DNA of 64,000 nt, from contig NZ_AP018365.1 of assembly GCF_016756395.1 (NCBI RefSeq), forward strand, positions 3,633,001-3,697,000. The letters are read 5' to 3'. Below are positions 1 to 8,539 of the stretch, one piece after another; the stretch's first letter is position 1, and every line of letters starts with the position of its first letter. Position numbers and translations under genes: made by a program. The notes below the pieces were generated by a model, which was not told the origin of the DNA, did no database searches, and was given only the letters and a program-made list of their open reading frames with translations. Source of the DNA: Streptomyces sp. SN-593 (GTDB lineage Bacteria > Actinomycetota > Actinomycetes > Streptomycetales > Streptomycetaceae).

Positions 1-619
1 GCCGCTCGGCGGCTACGTCCTGGCGTCGATGTCGCTCCAGGCCACCTACCGCAACTTCTCCGACGAGGGCGTCGACCTCGCGCAGGCGGCCCTGGAGCGC
101 AACCGCGGCCTGGCCACCGCCCGCACCATGAGCTTCTTCCACCTGGTCGAGGCCCGCGCCCACGCCAAGGCCGGCGAGGCCGCCGCCTGCGGTGCCTCGC
201 TGTCGGCCGCCGAGGCACTGCTGGAGCGCGCCCGCACCGGCGACGCCGACCCGAGCTGGCTCGGCTTCTACTCCTACGACCGGCTCGCCGCCGACGCCGC
301 CGAGTGCTACCGCGACCTGCGCCTGCCGCGCCAGGTGCAGCGCTTCACCGAACAGGCGCTGGCCAAGCCCACCGAGGAGTTCGTCCGCTCGCACGGTCTG
401 CGCCTGGTGGTCTCCGCGGTCGCCGAACTGGAGTCCGGCAACCTGGACGCGTGCTGCGCGGCCGGCGTCAAGGCGGTGGAGGTGGCTGGGCGGATCTCCT
501 CCGCCCGCACCACGGAGTACGTCCGCGACCTCCTGCACCGCCTGGAGCCGTACAACGACGACCCGCAGGTGCTCGACCTGCGCGAGCGGGCCCGCCCGCT
601 GCTGGCGGCCCCGGCGTAG
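1..619 (+). CDS. C-terminal part of a TPR-like regulatory protein (5' end outside window)
   Basis: The frame is open from the first bases and stops with TAG at 617-619, so only the last 205 or so residues are present. The product is a run of amphipathic helix pairs (for example around [14 protein letters not shown] and later [10 protein letters not shown]) with the spacing of tetratricopeptide-like repeats, and no DNA-binding domain is left in the visible part. Streptomyces XRE-type regulators and sporulation-associated proteins often end in this kind of all-helical TPR half, which is the most likely identity. This is inferred from the helical pattern and from resemblance to such proteins, not from a diagnostic motif. 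The ATG at 29 is an internal methionine, not the start. The gene is followed by 304 bp without a recognisable gene and then trmB on the same strand. Confidence 0.6.
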   Translation, partial: PLGGYVLASMSLQATYRNFSDEGVDLAQAALERNRGLATARTMSFFHLVEARAHAKAGEAAACGASLSAAEALLERARTGDADPSWLGFYSYDRLAADAAECYRDLRLPRQVQRFTEQALAKPTEEFVRSHGLRLVVSAVAELESGNLDACCAAGVKAVEVAGRISSARTTEYVRDLLHRLEPYNDDPQVLDLRERARPLLAAPA

Positions 620-923
620 GGCTCGGCGCGGGGCGTCGATGTGGGACAGCAGGGTATCGGCGCGAGACAGCGGGGGCATCGACGCGCGCACCGGGCCTCG
701 GCGCGGGGCGGCGTGGGGCGGGGTGAGGCGGGCACGGCGGCGCGCCGCCGTCCGTGCGGCGCCGCGTGCCCGAGGCCGCCCCGGCGGGGCCGCGCCGCCT
801 CGCCGGGACGTACCGCTCCGCCCGGGCGCACCCCTCCGCCGGGCCCCGCGGCCGCGTGTCCGCAAGGTCACGTCCGGCGGGGCCGCCGCCGCCCGCCGCC
901 GCCCCCGTAGAATCGACGGCATT
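620..923. other. Intergenic, no gene recognised
   Basis: This is very G+C-rich DNA between the TPR protein and trmB. All six frames give arginine/alanine/proline-rich shadow translations without any recognisable domain. No convincing hairpin or promoter hexamers were picked out by eye. Confidence 0.5.
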
Positions 924-1694
924 GTGTCGACGCCGTCCCCCGCACCTGCCCCCGCACCTGCCCCCGCCGTGAAGTTCCCGGCCGGGCCCGCGCCCGACCC
1001 GGCGGGGTCGCGCGGTGAGCACCGCATCCGCAGCTTCCACGCGCGGCGCGGCCGGCTCACCAAGGCGCAGGAGGCCGCGATAGACCGGCACTGGGCGCGC
1101 TGGGGCGTGGAGCTGGACGGCTCCCCCCTGGACCTGGCCGAGCTGTTCCCCGCCCCGGACGGCGGCCGGCTGCCGGTCGTCGTCGAGATCGGCTTCGGCA
1201 TGGGCGACGCCACCGCCGCGATGGCCGCGGCCGACCCCGGCACCGGCATCCTCGCGGTCGACGTGCACACCCCCGGCCAGGGCAACCTGCTCGCCCTCGC
1301 CGACCGCTCCGGTCTGACGAACGTGCGGGTGGCCAACGGCGACGCGATCGTGCTGCTGCGCGACATGCTGCCGCCCGCCTCGCTGGACGGGCTGCGGGTG
1401 TACTTCCCCGACCCGTGGCCCAAGGCCAAGCACCACAAACGGCGGCTGATACAGCCGGAGTTCCTCGCCCTGGTCACGCCGCTGCTGCGGCCCGACGCCG
1501 TGGTGCACTGCGCCACCGACTGGGAGCCGTACGCGGAGCAGATGCTCCAGGTGCTGACCGCCGCCCCGGGGCTGGTGAACCGCTCCGGCGACACCTTCGC
1601 GCCGCGCCCGCCGTCCCGGCCCCTGACGAAGTTCGAGCGCGCCGGCCTCGCGAAGGGCCACGTGGTGCGCGACCTGCTCTTCGTGCGCACCTGA
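924..1694 (+). CDS. trmB: tRNA (guanine-N7-)-methyltransferase
   Basis: The enzyme methylates N7 of guanosine 46 in the variable loop of tRNAs, using S-adenosylmethionine in the cytoplasm. The SAM-binding glycine motif EIGFGMG lies at about residues 88-94. The family signature YFPDPWPKAKHHKRR begins at about residue 160, and the C-terminal substrate loop LTKFE is present. A GTG at 924 is chosen because the open frame further upstream is arginine-rich shadow, and it gives 256 residues, close to the family size. The first 30 residues are a proline/alanine-rich extension absent from the enzyme core. It reads in the same direction as the PrsW-like gene 64 bp downstream. The family call is firm. 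The start is less certain because no strong ribosome-binding site is seen. Confidence 0.93.
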   Translation: MSTPSPAPAPAPAPAVKFPAGPAPDPAGSRGEHRIRSFHARRGRLTKAQEAAIDRHWARWGVELDGSPLDLAELFPAPDGGRLPVVVEIGFGMGDATAAMAAADPGTGILAVDVHTPGQGNLLALADRSGLTNVRVANGDAIVLLRDMLPPASLDGLRVYFPDPWPKAKHHKRRLIQPEFLALVTPLLRPDAVVHCATDWEPYAEQMLQVLTAAPGLVNRSGDTFAPRPPSRPLTKFERAGLAKGHVVRDLLFVRT

Positions 1695-1758
1695 GGCCGC
1701 GCCCCGCCGGGTTGCCCCGTACCCTCGCGCGCCGCCGCCCCACCCCCGTACTGTCGTC

Positions 1759-3342
1759 ATGGTGACGACGCATTCGTACCCTTCCGCGCCGGACGCCCCA
1801 CTCGGGGACGACGTGCCGCGGGAGCCCACCACGGCGCACTACGGGCCGCGGCGCGCCTTCTGGGAGAGCCGGGCGGTGCGGACGGGTGCGCTGTTCACCG
1901 CGCTCGCGGTGTGCGGGGTGGTCATCCTGGCGGTGCTGCGGCACCACATCGGCACCGAGCCGTTCCTCGTGGGGCTGGCGCTGGCGCTGCTGCCGGTCCC
2001 GCTGATCGTCTGGGCGTACCTGTGGTTCGACCGCGTGGCGCCCAGCCCCTGGCAGAACGTCGTCTTCGCCTTCTCCTGGGGCGCCTGCGCCGCCACCCTG
2101 GTGGCGATCTTCGCCAACGAGTACGGCGCGAAGCTGCTGGCCACGGCGTTCTCCGCCACGCCGACGCAGTCCGACCGGTGGGGGGCGACGTTCGTCGCGC
2201 CCCTGGTCGAGGAGACCGCCAAGGGCAGCGCGCTGCTGCTGCTCTTCCTCTTCCGCCGCCGGCACATCGAGTCGCTCCTCGACGGCATCGTGCTGGCCGG
2301 GCTGACCGCGACCGGCTTCGCCTTCACCGAGAACATCCTCTACCTCGGCACCGCCTTCGACCAGGACAAGGCGCTGGGGGGAGACGGGATCGGCACCACC
2401 GTGGCGACCTTCGTCGTCCGGGTGCTCATGACGCCGTTCGCCCACCCGCTGTTCACCTCCATGACCGGGATCGGCTTCGCGCTCGCGGCCACCCTGCGCC
2501 CGGGGCTGCGCTGGCGCTGGCGGTGGGTGCCGCCGGTGTGCGGCTGGCTGCTGGCGATGGTGCTGCACGGCACCTGGAACGGCAGTTCCGAACTGTCCCC
2601 GGTCGGCTTCCTGACGGTGTACGTGTCGGTGATGGTGCCGGTGTTCGGACTGGTGGTGTGGCTGGCGTTCTGGGCCCGCTCGGGCGAGTTGCGCACCGTC
2701 CGCCGCCACCTGCCGCCGTACGCGGCCGCGGGTTGGCTCGGGGTCGGCGAGCCCCACGCGCTGGGCACGATGCGGATACGGGTCGAGGCCCGGCGCGAGG
2801 CGAAACGGCTGGTGGGCGAGCAGGCCGCGCGCGCGGTCCGCGACTACACCGCCTTCGCCACGCACCTCGCGTTCCTGCGGGCGGCCGCCGAACGCGGCGC
2901 CCCCGAGCCCGACTTCGCCGCACGCGAGGCCGAACTCCTCTCCCACCTGTGGCACCGCAGGGCGCTGGCCCAGCCGGCGCTGGCCCACGCGGTGGCGCTG
3001 GACGAGCCGCCGGCCCGGCCGCTCCCGCTGCCGTACGCACCGCAGCCGTACGCACCGCCGTACGCCCAGGTGCCGCCGCCGCGCGGCGCCTCGTGGGGGC
3101 CGCCGCGGGCCGGCGGGCCCACCGGGTGGCCGCAGGCCGCCTCGCCGCCGTACGGGCCACCGCGGCAGTTCCGCCCGCCACCGCCGTACGACCCGCCGCC
3201 GTACGGTCCGCCGCCGTCGTACAGTCCACCGCCGTACGGCCCGCCGCCGTACGGCCCGCCGCCGTACGGCCCGCCACCGTCGTACAGTCCACCGCCGTAC
3301 GGCCCGGCGCAGGCGGCGCAGGACCGTCCCGAGCACCTCTAG
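1759..3342 (+). CDS. PrsW-family intramembrane metalloprotease with proline-rich tail
   Basis: PrsW-like proteins are polytopic membrane zinc proteases; the Bacillus member cleaves an anti-sigma factor. Several hydrophobic segments fill residues 35-310. The family motifs are present: LVEETAKG near residue 150 (EExxK), AFTENILY near residue 190, a histidine segment (FAHPLFTS) and HGTWN near residue 271. Roughly the last 110 residues are a hydrophilic tail of tandem PPPYGPP-type repeats, encoded by short direct repeats near 3180-3310, and are probably cytoplasmic. The ATG at 1759 gives an N-terminus just ahead of the first membrane segment. The stop codon TAG (3340-3342) lies inside the 10-bp target duplication of the adjacent insertion sequence, so the protein is intact. 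The original downstream hairpin is now on the far side of the element. Confidence 0.88.
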   Translation: MVTTHSYPSAPDAPLGDDVPREPTTAHYGPRRAFWESRAVRTGALFTALAVCGVVILAVLRHHIGTEPFLVGLALALLPVPLIVWAYLWFDRVAPSPWQNVVFAFSWGACAATLVAIFANEYGAKLLATAFSATPTQSDRWGATFVAPLVEETAKGSALLLLFLFRRRHIESLLDGIVLAGLTATGFAFTENILYLGTAFDQDKALGGDGIGTTVATFVVRVLMTPFAHPLFTSMTGIGFALAATLRPGLRWRWRWVPPVCGWLLAMVLHGTWNGSSELSPVGFLTVYVSVMVPVFGLVVWLAFWARSGELRTVRRHLPPYAAAGWLGVGEPHALGTMRIRVEARREAKRLVGEQAARAVRDYTAFATHLAFLRAAAERGAPEPDFAAREAELLSHLWHRRALAQPALAHAVALDEPPARPLPLPYAPQPYAPPYAQVPPPRGASWGPPRAGGPTGWPQAASPPYGPPRQFRPPPPYDPPPYGPPPSYSPPPYGPPPYGPPPYGPPPSYSPPPYGPAQAAQDRPEHL

Positions 3343-3345
3343 GGC
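3336..3345. repeat. Left copy of the IS target-site duplication
   Basis: CCTCTAGGGC here is repeated exactly at 4846-4855, directly outside the two inverted ends of the element. Ten bases is within the range typical of IS4-type elements. The duplicated bases include the stop codon of the PrsW-like gene. Confidence 0.95.
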
Positions 3346-3363
3346 CAACGCCGTTCAGTTAGG
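3346..3363 (+). repeat. Left terminal inverted repeat of the IS
   Basis: CAACGCCGTTCAGTTAGG is the exact reverse complement of 4828-4845. Confidence 0.96.
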
Positions 3364-3378
3364 GCGGGTTGGGTGGTG

Positions 3379-4731
3379 TCAAGGGCTGGTTGTGAGCATG
3401 TGGATGCTGATGGTGGCTTGGTGGGTGGTCCGGTCGATGGCGGGTCCTCGTGCGTTGTATTTGGAGATCGCTCGTTTGACGATGCGGTCTTTGGTGCGGA
3501 CCCGCCGGGTGGGTAGGAGGTGGGCCAGGATGTGGCGGCCGATGGTGCCGACGAGGTCGATGTCGGTGGCGGTGGTGACGCCGGCGGCCAGGACGAGCTG
3601 GTCCCGGGCGGCGGAGAGGGCGGTGGTGAAGCCGGCCCGGTCCGGGTCGGTGCCCGGGATGCTGTCGGTGGCATCGGTCATCGCGGTCCGTAGTGCCTGG
3701 TAGGCGGTCAGCAGGGCCCAGACTTCCTGCTCGACGCCCGCCGGGGTGCGGGCCCGCAGGACGCGTCCGCCCAGCATCGTGGACTTCAGCTCCGCGTAGG
3801 CGGTCTCGATCTCCCAGCGCTCGTGGTAGAGCCGGACGAGTTCGGCGGCCGGGTGGGTTGCGGGGTCGGTGAGGGTGGTCAGCAGCCGGTAGTGGCCGGT
3901 GCGGGTGCCGTCGGCGGTGCGGACGGTGATCTCGGCGTCGATGACGCGGACGGTCAGCGCACCGATCCGGGCCAGCGTCGAGCCGTCGCGGCAGCGGGCC
4001 ACCGGTGGCAGTTTCCGGTTCGTTTTGCAGCGCACCAGCAGGTCGGCACCAGTGGCGGCCCACTGGTTCAGCAGCGCGGCCGAGGCGAACATGCGGTCGC
4101 CCAGGAGCAGCATCCCCGTGCGCAGGTCCCCCGCCAGGCGGCGGGCGTACTCCAGCTCGCCGATCGAGGCCGGGCCGAAGGCGGCCCCGATCACCGAGCG
4201 GGTCCCGCAGGCGACCAGCAGGGCCAGCCGCAGCTGCGGATAGCCCGAGATCCCGTTGCCCAGCCGCTGCCGGGTGAACGCCGCGAGGTTGGCCGCAGCG
4301 TCCGGGACGGGCAGCAGGGTGCCGTCGACCGCGACCACCCTCAGCCCCCGCCACATCCCGGCGGCTGCGGTCGTGGCAGCAGGCCCCCGCACCAGGTCGA
4401 ACAGTGCTTTCAGCGGTGCCGGCCCCAGCCGCTGACGGGCCTGGCGCAGCGCACTGCCGCTGGGGCGGACCGGCGCCGGGCCCGGTAGCCCGGCACACAA
4501 CCGCTCGAAGACCTGCCCGTAGCCCAACCCGGCGAACAACGCCCCGGCCAGCAGCAGGTAGACCGTGACCCGAGCCGGCACCAGCCGCACCCTGCGCTGC
4601 ACCGCGCCCGTGGCCGCCAGTACCTCATCGACCATTTCGAACGGCACGATCCCGGTCAGCTCGCCGATGTGCCCCGGCGCGAACACACCAGTCGCTACCC
4701 CGACCGTCCCTGATATGGCAGCCTGTTCCAA
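3379..4731 (-). CDS. IS4-family DDE transposase
   Basis: The product cuts and rejoins the ends of the surrounding element. The DDE triad of IS4-type transposases can be read as AVDGTLLPV (first Asp near residue 135), GDRMFAS (second Asp near 211) and YHERWEIETAYAELKS (the Y-x2-R-x3-E-x6-K signature, Glu near 309). The length of 450 residues is normal for the group. The start is taken as TTG at 4731 because an AGGAG-like Shine-Dalgarno sequence lies 8 nt upstream and no better ATG or GTG is placed there. The gene converges on the PrsW-like gene. No frameshift or internal stop is present, so it is predicted to be functional. The exact IS name needs comparison with ISfinder. Confidence 0.93.
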   Translation of the reverse strand: MEQAAISGTVGVATGVFAPGHIGELTGIVPFEMVDEVLAATGAVQRRVRLVPARVTVYLLLAGALFAGLGYGQVFERLCAGLPGPAPVRPSGSALRQARQRLGPAPLKALFDLVRGPAATTAAAGMWRGLRVVAVDGTLLPVPDAAANLAAFTRQRLGNGISGYPQLRLALLVACGTRSVIGAAFGPASIGELEYARRLAGDLRTGMLLLGDRMFASAALLNQWAATGADLLVRCKTNRKLPPVARCRDGSTLARIGALTVRVIDAEITVRTADGTRTGHYRLLTTLTDPATHPAAELVRLYHERWEIETAYAELKSTMLGGRVLRARTPAGVEQEVWALLTAYQALRTAMTDATDSIPGTDPDRAGFTTALSAARDQLVLAAGVTTATDIDLVGTIGRHILAHLLPTRRVRTKDRIVKRAISKYNARGPAIDRTTHQATISIHMLTTSP

Positions 4732-4827
4732 CAGCGGAGCTCCTGTAGTGAGGATGTCTTGGAGGACAAACCTCTTCTACAGCAGCTCCGCTGCCTCGTT
4801 CACCAGCCTTGACTAACAGCCCCAGCA

Positions 4828-4845
4828 CCTAACTGAACGGCGTTG
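4828..4845 (-). repeat. Right terminal inverted repeat of the IS
   Basis: CCTAACTGAACGGCGTTG is the exact reverse complement of 3346-3363. Confidence 0.96.
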
Positions 4846-4855
4846 CCTCTAGGGC
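4846..4855. repeat. Right copy of the IS target-site duplication
   Basis: CCTCTAGGGC is identical to 3336-3345. It runs straight into the small G+C-rich hairpin that would have followed the PrsW stop codon before insertion. Confidence 0.95.
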
Positions 4856-4866
4856 GGGCACCCGCC
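4853..4866 (+). terminator. Probable former terminator hairpin of the PrsW gene, displaced by the IS
   Basis: GGCGG and CCGCC form a short perfect stem directly after the right target duplication. In the sequence before insertion it would start only 2-3 bases behind the PrsW stop codon. There is no T-run, so a terminator role is inferred. Confidence 0.35.
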
Positions 4867-4966
4867 GGCACCTCCCGGACGGCGCCGGAGCGCGTACCAC
4901 CCGGCCGGTGCGCCGGGCGCACGCCCTACGTCCCTCTTCACCCCGGACACACCCTTTGGGGTGATT

Positions 4967-4996
4967 GATTTCCTGGACGGATTCGGCCTGGAAATC
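4967..4996. promoter_or_regulatory. Inverted repeat upstream of the LuxR-type gene
   Basis: GATTTCC (4967-4973) and GGAAATC (4990-4996) form a perfect 7-bp inverted repeat with a 16-nt spacer, about 120 bp before the regulator gene. It lies in A+T-richer DNA than its surroundings. It could be an operator, possibly for autoregulation; this is not established. Confidence 0.3.
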
Positions 4997-5114
4997 CAGT
5001 GATGCTCCTGTAACACTCTGTGCCGGATGGGTCGGTCTCGACCCAAGGGGGGCTCGTACGCGTCGGGGGACGCCGTTCTCGGTGCGCGCGGCGGGCCACG
5101 GAGATCGGGCGGCG

Positions 5115-6050
5115 ATGGATTCCGAACAACCGGCGGGCGGACCGAAGGCGGGCACCGGCACGGGCAGGGGGACGGGCGCGTCCGCGGGCTGGGCGGCCGG
5201 CGGGCTGCCGGAGCGGCGCCAGGTCGCGGTGGACCAGTTCCCCGGCCCGCACGCGGGGGAGTTGGTGCTGCGGGAACTGGCCGCCGCGGCGCGCGAGTCC
5301 GCGGACACCCTCCACCACGACCCGCCGCCGCTGGACCGGCCCGAGCTGGAGTGGCGCCTGGAGGCGGACGCGGCGCTGGCCCGCCGCGGCGTCCGGGTCC
5401 GGGCGGTCTACCCGCGCGCGGCGCTGCACGAGCCCCTCCGTGCCCGCTTCCTCCAGGAGTTGTCCGACGCGGGCGTCATCGTGCGGGTGATCGACCACGT
5501 GGCGCATGACCTGATGATCTTCGACCGGCACACGGTGTGCCTGCCGTCCTGCGACCGCCCCGCGCGCCGGCGCGCCTTCCACTCCGCGCCGGCGCCGTCC
5601 GCGGGCTGCGAGCACGGCGACGGGTTCGACGCCCCGGGCGCACCGGGCTCCCCCTCGGCACACGGTGCGCCCGGACGGGTAGGCGCCACCGGGGCGTCCG
5701 AGCCGCCGGAACCGGCCGGGCCCTCGCTGCTGCGCGTCCGCGGCTCCGCCCTCGTCCGCTCCTTCACCGCGATCCACGAGTCGTACTGGCAGCGCGCCAC
5801 TCCGCTGCCGCTGGCGGGGACCGGACTGCGGCACGCGGCGCTCGGCGAGATGGAGCGGGCGGTGATCCGGCTGATGACCAACGGCTACGGGGACGACCGG
5901 ATCGCCCGCAAACTCCACATCGAGCGGCAGGCCGTGGAGGACGTGATGGCCGCCCTGATGGAACGCCTGGGCGCCGGCAGCCGTTTCGAGGTCGGGTACA
6001 AACTCGCCCGGGCCCTCGACCCCTCCGAGCTGTCCCCCGGTCGGGCCTGA
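5115..6050 (+). CDS. LuxR-type helix-turn-helix transcriptional regulator
   Basis: Roughly the last 70 residues are a LuxR-type DNA-binding domain: LGEMERAVIRLMTNGYGDDRIARKL, then the recognition-helix region around ERQAVEDVMAALMERL. The middle part (about residues 60-170: ARRGVRVRAVYPRAALHE, then GVIVRVIDHVAHDLMIFDRHTVCLP) resembles the PLD-like sensory domain of TrmB/LuxR hybrid regulators common in Streptomyces. Between the two is a low-complexity Ala/Pro/Gly linker. The ATG at 5115 is chosen because coding character begins there; further upstream the frame is arginine/glycine-rich and lies over the promoter region. No partner kinase or receiver domain is present, so it is an orphan regulator with unknown targets. 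The MmyB-like regulator follows on the same strand after 150 bp. Confidence 0.75.
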   Translation: MDSEQPAGGPKAGTGTGRGTGASAGWAAGGLPERRQVAVDQFPGPHAGELVLRELAAAARESADTLHHDPPPLDRPELEWRLEADAALARRGVRVRAVYPRAALHEPLRARFLQELSDAGVIVRVIDHVAHDLMIFDRHTVCLPSCDRPARRRAFHSAPAPSAGCEHGDGFDAPGAPGSPSAHGAPGRVGATGASEPPEPAGPSLLRVRGSALVRSFTAIHESYWQRATPLPLAGTGLRHAALGEMERAVIRLMTNGYGDDRIARKLHIERQAVEDVMAALMERLGAGSRFEVGYKLARALDPSELSPGRA

Positions 6051-6200
6051 CCTCCCCCGCACCGGCCCGCACCACCCGTACACCCCGCCCGCCCGCACCA
6101 CCGCTCACGCGCCACGCCGACCGGACGCCCCGCCGCACCACCCCGGCCGCACGTCTGCACCCCCGCGTGAAACGAACGAACCCTCGCTAAGGAACGGCAC

Positions 6201-7154
6201 GTGATCGACCACCAGGCCATGCGGACCCTGCTCTCCCGGGCCCGTGCCCGGCAGGACCCCGCCGCGCTCGGGCTCTCCCCGCGCGCCGAACCGCGCGGCC
6301 GCAAGGTCGCGGGCCTGACCCACGAGCACATGACGCGCCTGCTCGGCTGGCCGGAGCACAAGTACGGCTACGTGGAGCGCGGTCGGCTCGCCGTCATCGA
6401 CACCGGGCTCCTCGAACCGATCGCGCGGATACTGCGCCTGACCGAACAGGAGTGGGAGGCGCTGGTGTTCTACGCGACCGGCGCGCCGCCGCCCTTCCCG
6501 CTCGACCCGGAGGTCGGCCGCTCCGTGCCCCGGCCCTGGCGGCGGGTGCTGGCGAGCACCCCGGAGATCGCGTACGTCAGCGACGCGGCCTGGGACGTGG
6601 TCGCGTACAACTCGGCGTTCACCCGGCTGTTCGTGCCCGACGGCGTGCCGGTCAACGTGATGCGGTGGATGCTGCTCGCGCCGCGCGCCCGGGAGGTGCT
6701 CACCGACTGGGAGAACAGTTGGCTGCCCCTGCTGGTACCGCAGTTAAGGGCTCGGGCGGCGGCCCGACCGACCGATCCGACGCTCGTACGGCTGCTCGCG
6801 GACATCCGGCGTGACCCGCTGGTGGCGCCGTGCTACGACGCCCCGACCACGGACTACCTCCAGCCGCGGGCCGAGGCCGCCCGCCCCCTGCACCACCCCG
6901 ACCTGGGCCCGGGGTGGGCGACGTTGTGCGCGGCGGAGCCGTTCGGGGTGACCGGCGGGCGGCTGATGTTCGTGCTCTTCGACCGGGGCGGACGGCCGGA
7001 GCCGCAGGAGCCGATGCACGCCCCGGCGGACCACCCGGTGGACCTCGACCCGCCATCCGTGGCGGCCGCGCCCGCAGGCCCGCCCGACGCGCCCGCCGAC
7101 GGCCACCCCCGCGACCACCCGACCCCGCCCGACCAGCAGACTGGGACGCCATGA
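6201..7154 (+). CDS. HTH regulator with MmyB-like ligand-binding domain, contains a TTA codon
   Basis: The N-terminal 75 residues form an XRE-type helix-turn-helix (GLTHEHMTRLLGWPEHKYGYVERG), and the rest matches the PAS-like MmyB fold (YVSDAAWDVVAYNSAFTRLF ... WMLLAPRAREVLTDWE). Such Streptomyces proteins often control a neighbouring metabolic enzyme and may bind a fatty-acid-like ligand; that is family knowledge. Translation starts at GTG 6201 behind AAGGAA. The Leu codon at 6744-6746 is TTA, so full translation should need the bldA leucyl-tRNA. The stop overlaps the start of the downstream hydrolase (ATGA at 7151-7154), indicating translational coupling and a shared function. The C-terminal 60 residues are a proline-rich tail. 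Confidence 0.82.
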   Translation: MIDHQAMRTLLSRARARQDPAALGLSPRAEPRGRKVAGLTHEHMTRLLGWPEHKYGYVERGRLAVIDTGLLEPIARILRLTEQEWEALVFYATGAPPPFPLDPEVGRSVPRPWRRVLASTPEIAYVSDAAWDVVAYNSAFTRLFVPDGVPVNVMRWMLLAPRAREVLTDWENSWLPLLVPQLRARAAARPTDPTLVRLLADIRRDPLVAPCYDAPTTDYLQPRAEAARPLHHPDLGPGWATLCAAEPFGVTGGRLMFVLFDRGGRPEPQEPMHAPADHPVDLDPPSVAAAPAGPPDAPADGHPRDHPTPPDQQTGTP

Positions 7155-8176
7155 ACATCGAACCACCGCGCCGCCTGGAGGCGTTGACGCCCTCGGTCCA
7201 CGTGTGGCTGCCCGACGGGCACGACACCTGGGGCCTGGCCAACTGCGTCCTGATCACCGACCGGGACAGCGCGCTGCTGGTCGACACCCCCTACACCGCC
7301 TCCCTGGCCCGGCGCCTGGCCGACCTGGCCGCCGGCGTGATGGCGCCCGGCACGCGGATCACCACCGTCGTCAACACCCACGGCAACGGCGACCACGCGT
7401 ACGGCAACGGGGTGTTCACGGCCGCGGGGGCGGAGGTGGTCAGCACCGAGGCCACCACCGAGCACCTGTGCAAGGAGCCGAGCCCGGCCCAACTCGCCCG
7501 CCTCGTCGCGGACTGCGACCCGGACACACCCCTCGGCGCCTACCTCAGGCGGCACTTCGCCCGCTACGGCGACTTCGGGGTGACCGAGGCGGTGCCGCCG
7601 ACCCGCACCTTCAGCGACCGGCTCGACCTCGAAGTCGGCGGGATAGCGGTCGAGTTGATCGAGGTCGGACCCGCGCACACGGTCGGCGACCTGATCGTCA
7701 ACCTGCCCGGCGAGGGCATCGTGTGCGCCGGGGACGTGATCTTCTGCGAGGACCACCCGGTGCACTGGGCCGGGCCGCTCGACGAGGTGCACCGCGCGGT
7801 GCAGCGCGTCCTGGCCTGCGACCCGCAGGTGATCGTGCCCGGCCACGGTCCCGTCATGACGCCCGCGGACGTGGCCGGCTACGCGGACTACCTGCTGCGG
7901 GTGCGCGACCGCATCCACGCCGCGCACGCGGCCGGCCACCCGATCGCACGGACCGCCGCCGAACTCATCGCGGCCGAGACCAACCCGCGGTGGGGGCTCA
8001 CCGAACGGCTGGCCATCCTCACCGCCGTCGAGTACCGCGTCCTCGACGGCGACACGTCCCCGACCGACCTGATCCCCCTGGTCGACCTCGCGGCGCACCA
8101 CGTCCTGCCCGCGACCGGCCCGAGCGGCCCGAGCGGCACGGCTGCCCCGGCCGCCGCCACGTCACCGGCCGTGTAG
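7151..8176 (+). CDS. Metallo-beta-lactamase-fold hydrolase
   Basis: The sequence shows the zinc-site order of the MBL superfamily: NTHGNGDHAYGN near residues 75-85 (an H-x-x-x-D-H variant in which the first His of HxHxDH is kept and the next is Asn), the second-shell region VGPAHTVGDL, CAGDVIF, and VPGHGPVMT near residues 235-245. Substrates in this superfamily range from lactones to thioesters and cannot be told from the sequence. It starts at ATG 7151, overlapping the regulator stop by 4 bp, so its expression follows the TTA-containing regulator. The last 20 or so residues are low-complexity Gly/Ser/Ala/Pro. A pathway role tied to the regulator's ligand is plausible but unproven. Confidence 0.85.
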   Translation: MNIEPPRRLEALTPSVHVWLPDGHDTWGLANCVLITDRDSALLVDTPYTASLARRLADLAAGVMAPGTRITTVVNTHGNGDHAYGNGVFTAAGAEVVSTEATTEHLCKEPSPAQLARLVADCDPDTPLGAYLRRHFARYGDFGVTEAVPPTRTFSDRLDLEVGGIAVELIEVGPAHTVGDLIVNLPGEGIVCAGDVIFCEDHPVHWAGPLDEVHRAVQRVLACDPQVIVPGHGPVMTPADVAGYADYLLRVRDRIHAAHAAGHPIARTAAELIAAETNPRWGLTERLAILTAVEYRVLDGDTSPTDLIPLVDLAAHHVLPATGPSGPSGTAAPAAATSPAV

Positions 8177-8539
8177 CGGAGCCGGCACGGCCCTCCCCCG
8201 GCGGACAGGCCGGCGGCCCCGGCGCCGGGGGGGTGGTCGCCAGGGCCGCCGGGGCGGTGGGGTCGTCGTCGGAGCGGTGGGACCGGCAGCGGCGGGGCCG
8301 TACGCGCGGTGGCGTACGGGGCCGCGCCGGGTGCGGGGCGGTTCCGTGCTCGGCTCGACACGGGCTCGGGGTTGTCACGGGCTCGGGCTCGTCACCGGCT
8401 CGGCACGCGCCCTCTCCGCGGGCTGGGCGCGGGCCGGTTCCGGGAGGCGTGGACGCCTGACCGTCAGGCGGGGTGATGCCGGGGCCGGGCCGGGGAGCCG
8501 ACCGGACCACCGGACCACCGAACCGCCGGGTTCGCCGGA
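8177..8539. other. Convergent intergenic region with a candidate bidirectional terminator
   Basis: No gene is recognised. CCGTACGC (8298-8305) and GCGTACGG (8312-8319) form a perfect 8-bp stem with a 6-nt loop between the convergent hydrolase and peptidase genes, and could stop transcription from both sides. Short direct repeats of a CGGGCTCGGG-like word follow at about 8360-8400. Confidence 0.45.

Larger units (their letters stand above)
3346..4845. mobile_element. Complete IS4-type insertion sequence, 1500 bp
   Basis: The element is bounded by perfect 18-bp inverted repeats (3346-3363 and 4828-4845) and flanked by a perfect 10-bp direct duplication. It carries one transposase gene on the minus strand that fills most of its length. 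Intact ends, an intact reading frame and an unmutated target duplication all suggest a recent, probably still mobile, insertion. It sits between the PrsW-like gene and a LuxR-type regulator without interrupting either coding sequence. Confidence 0.96.
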
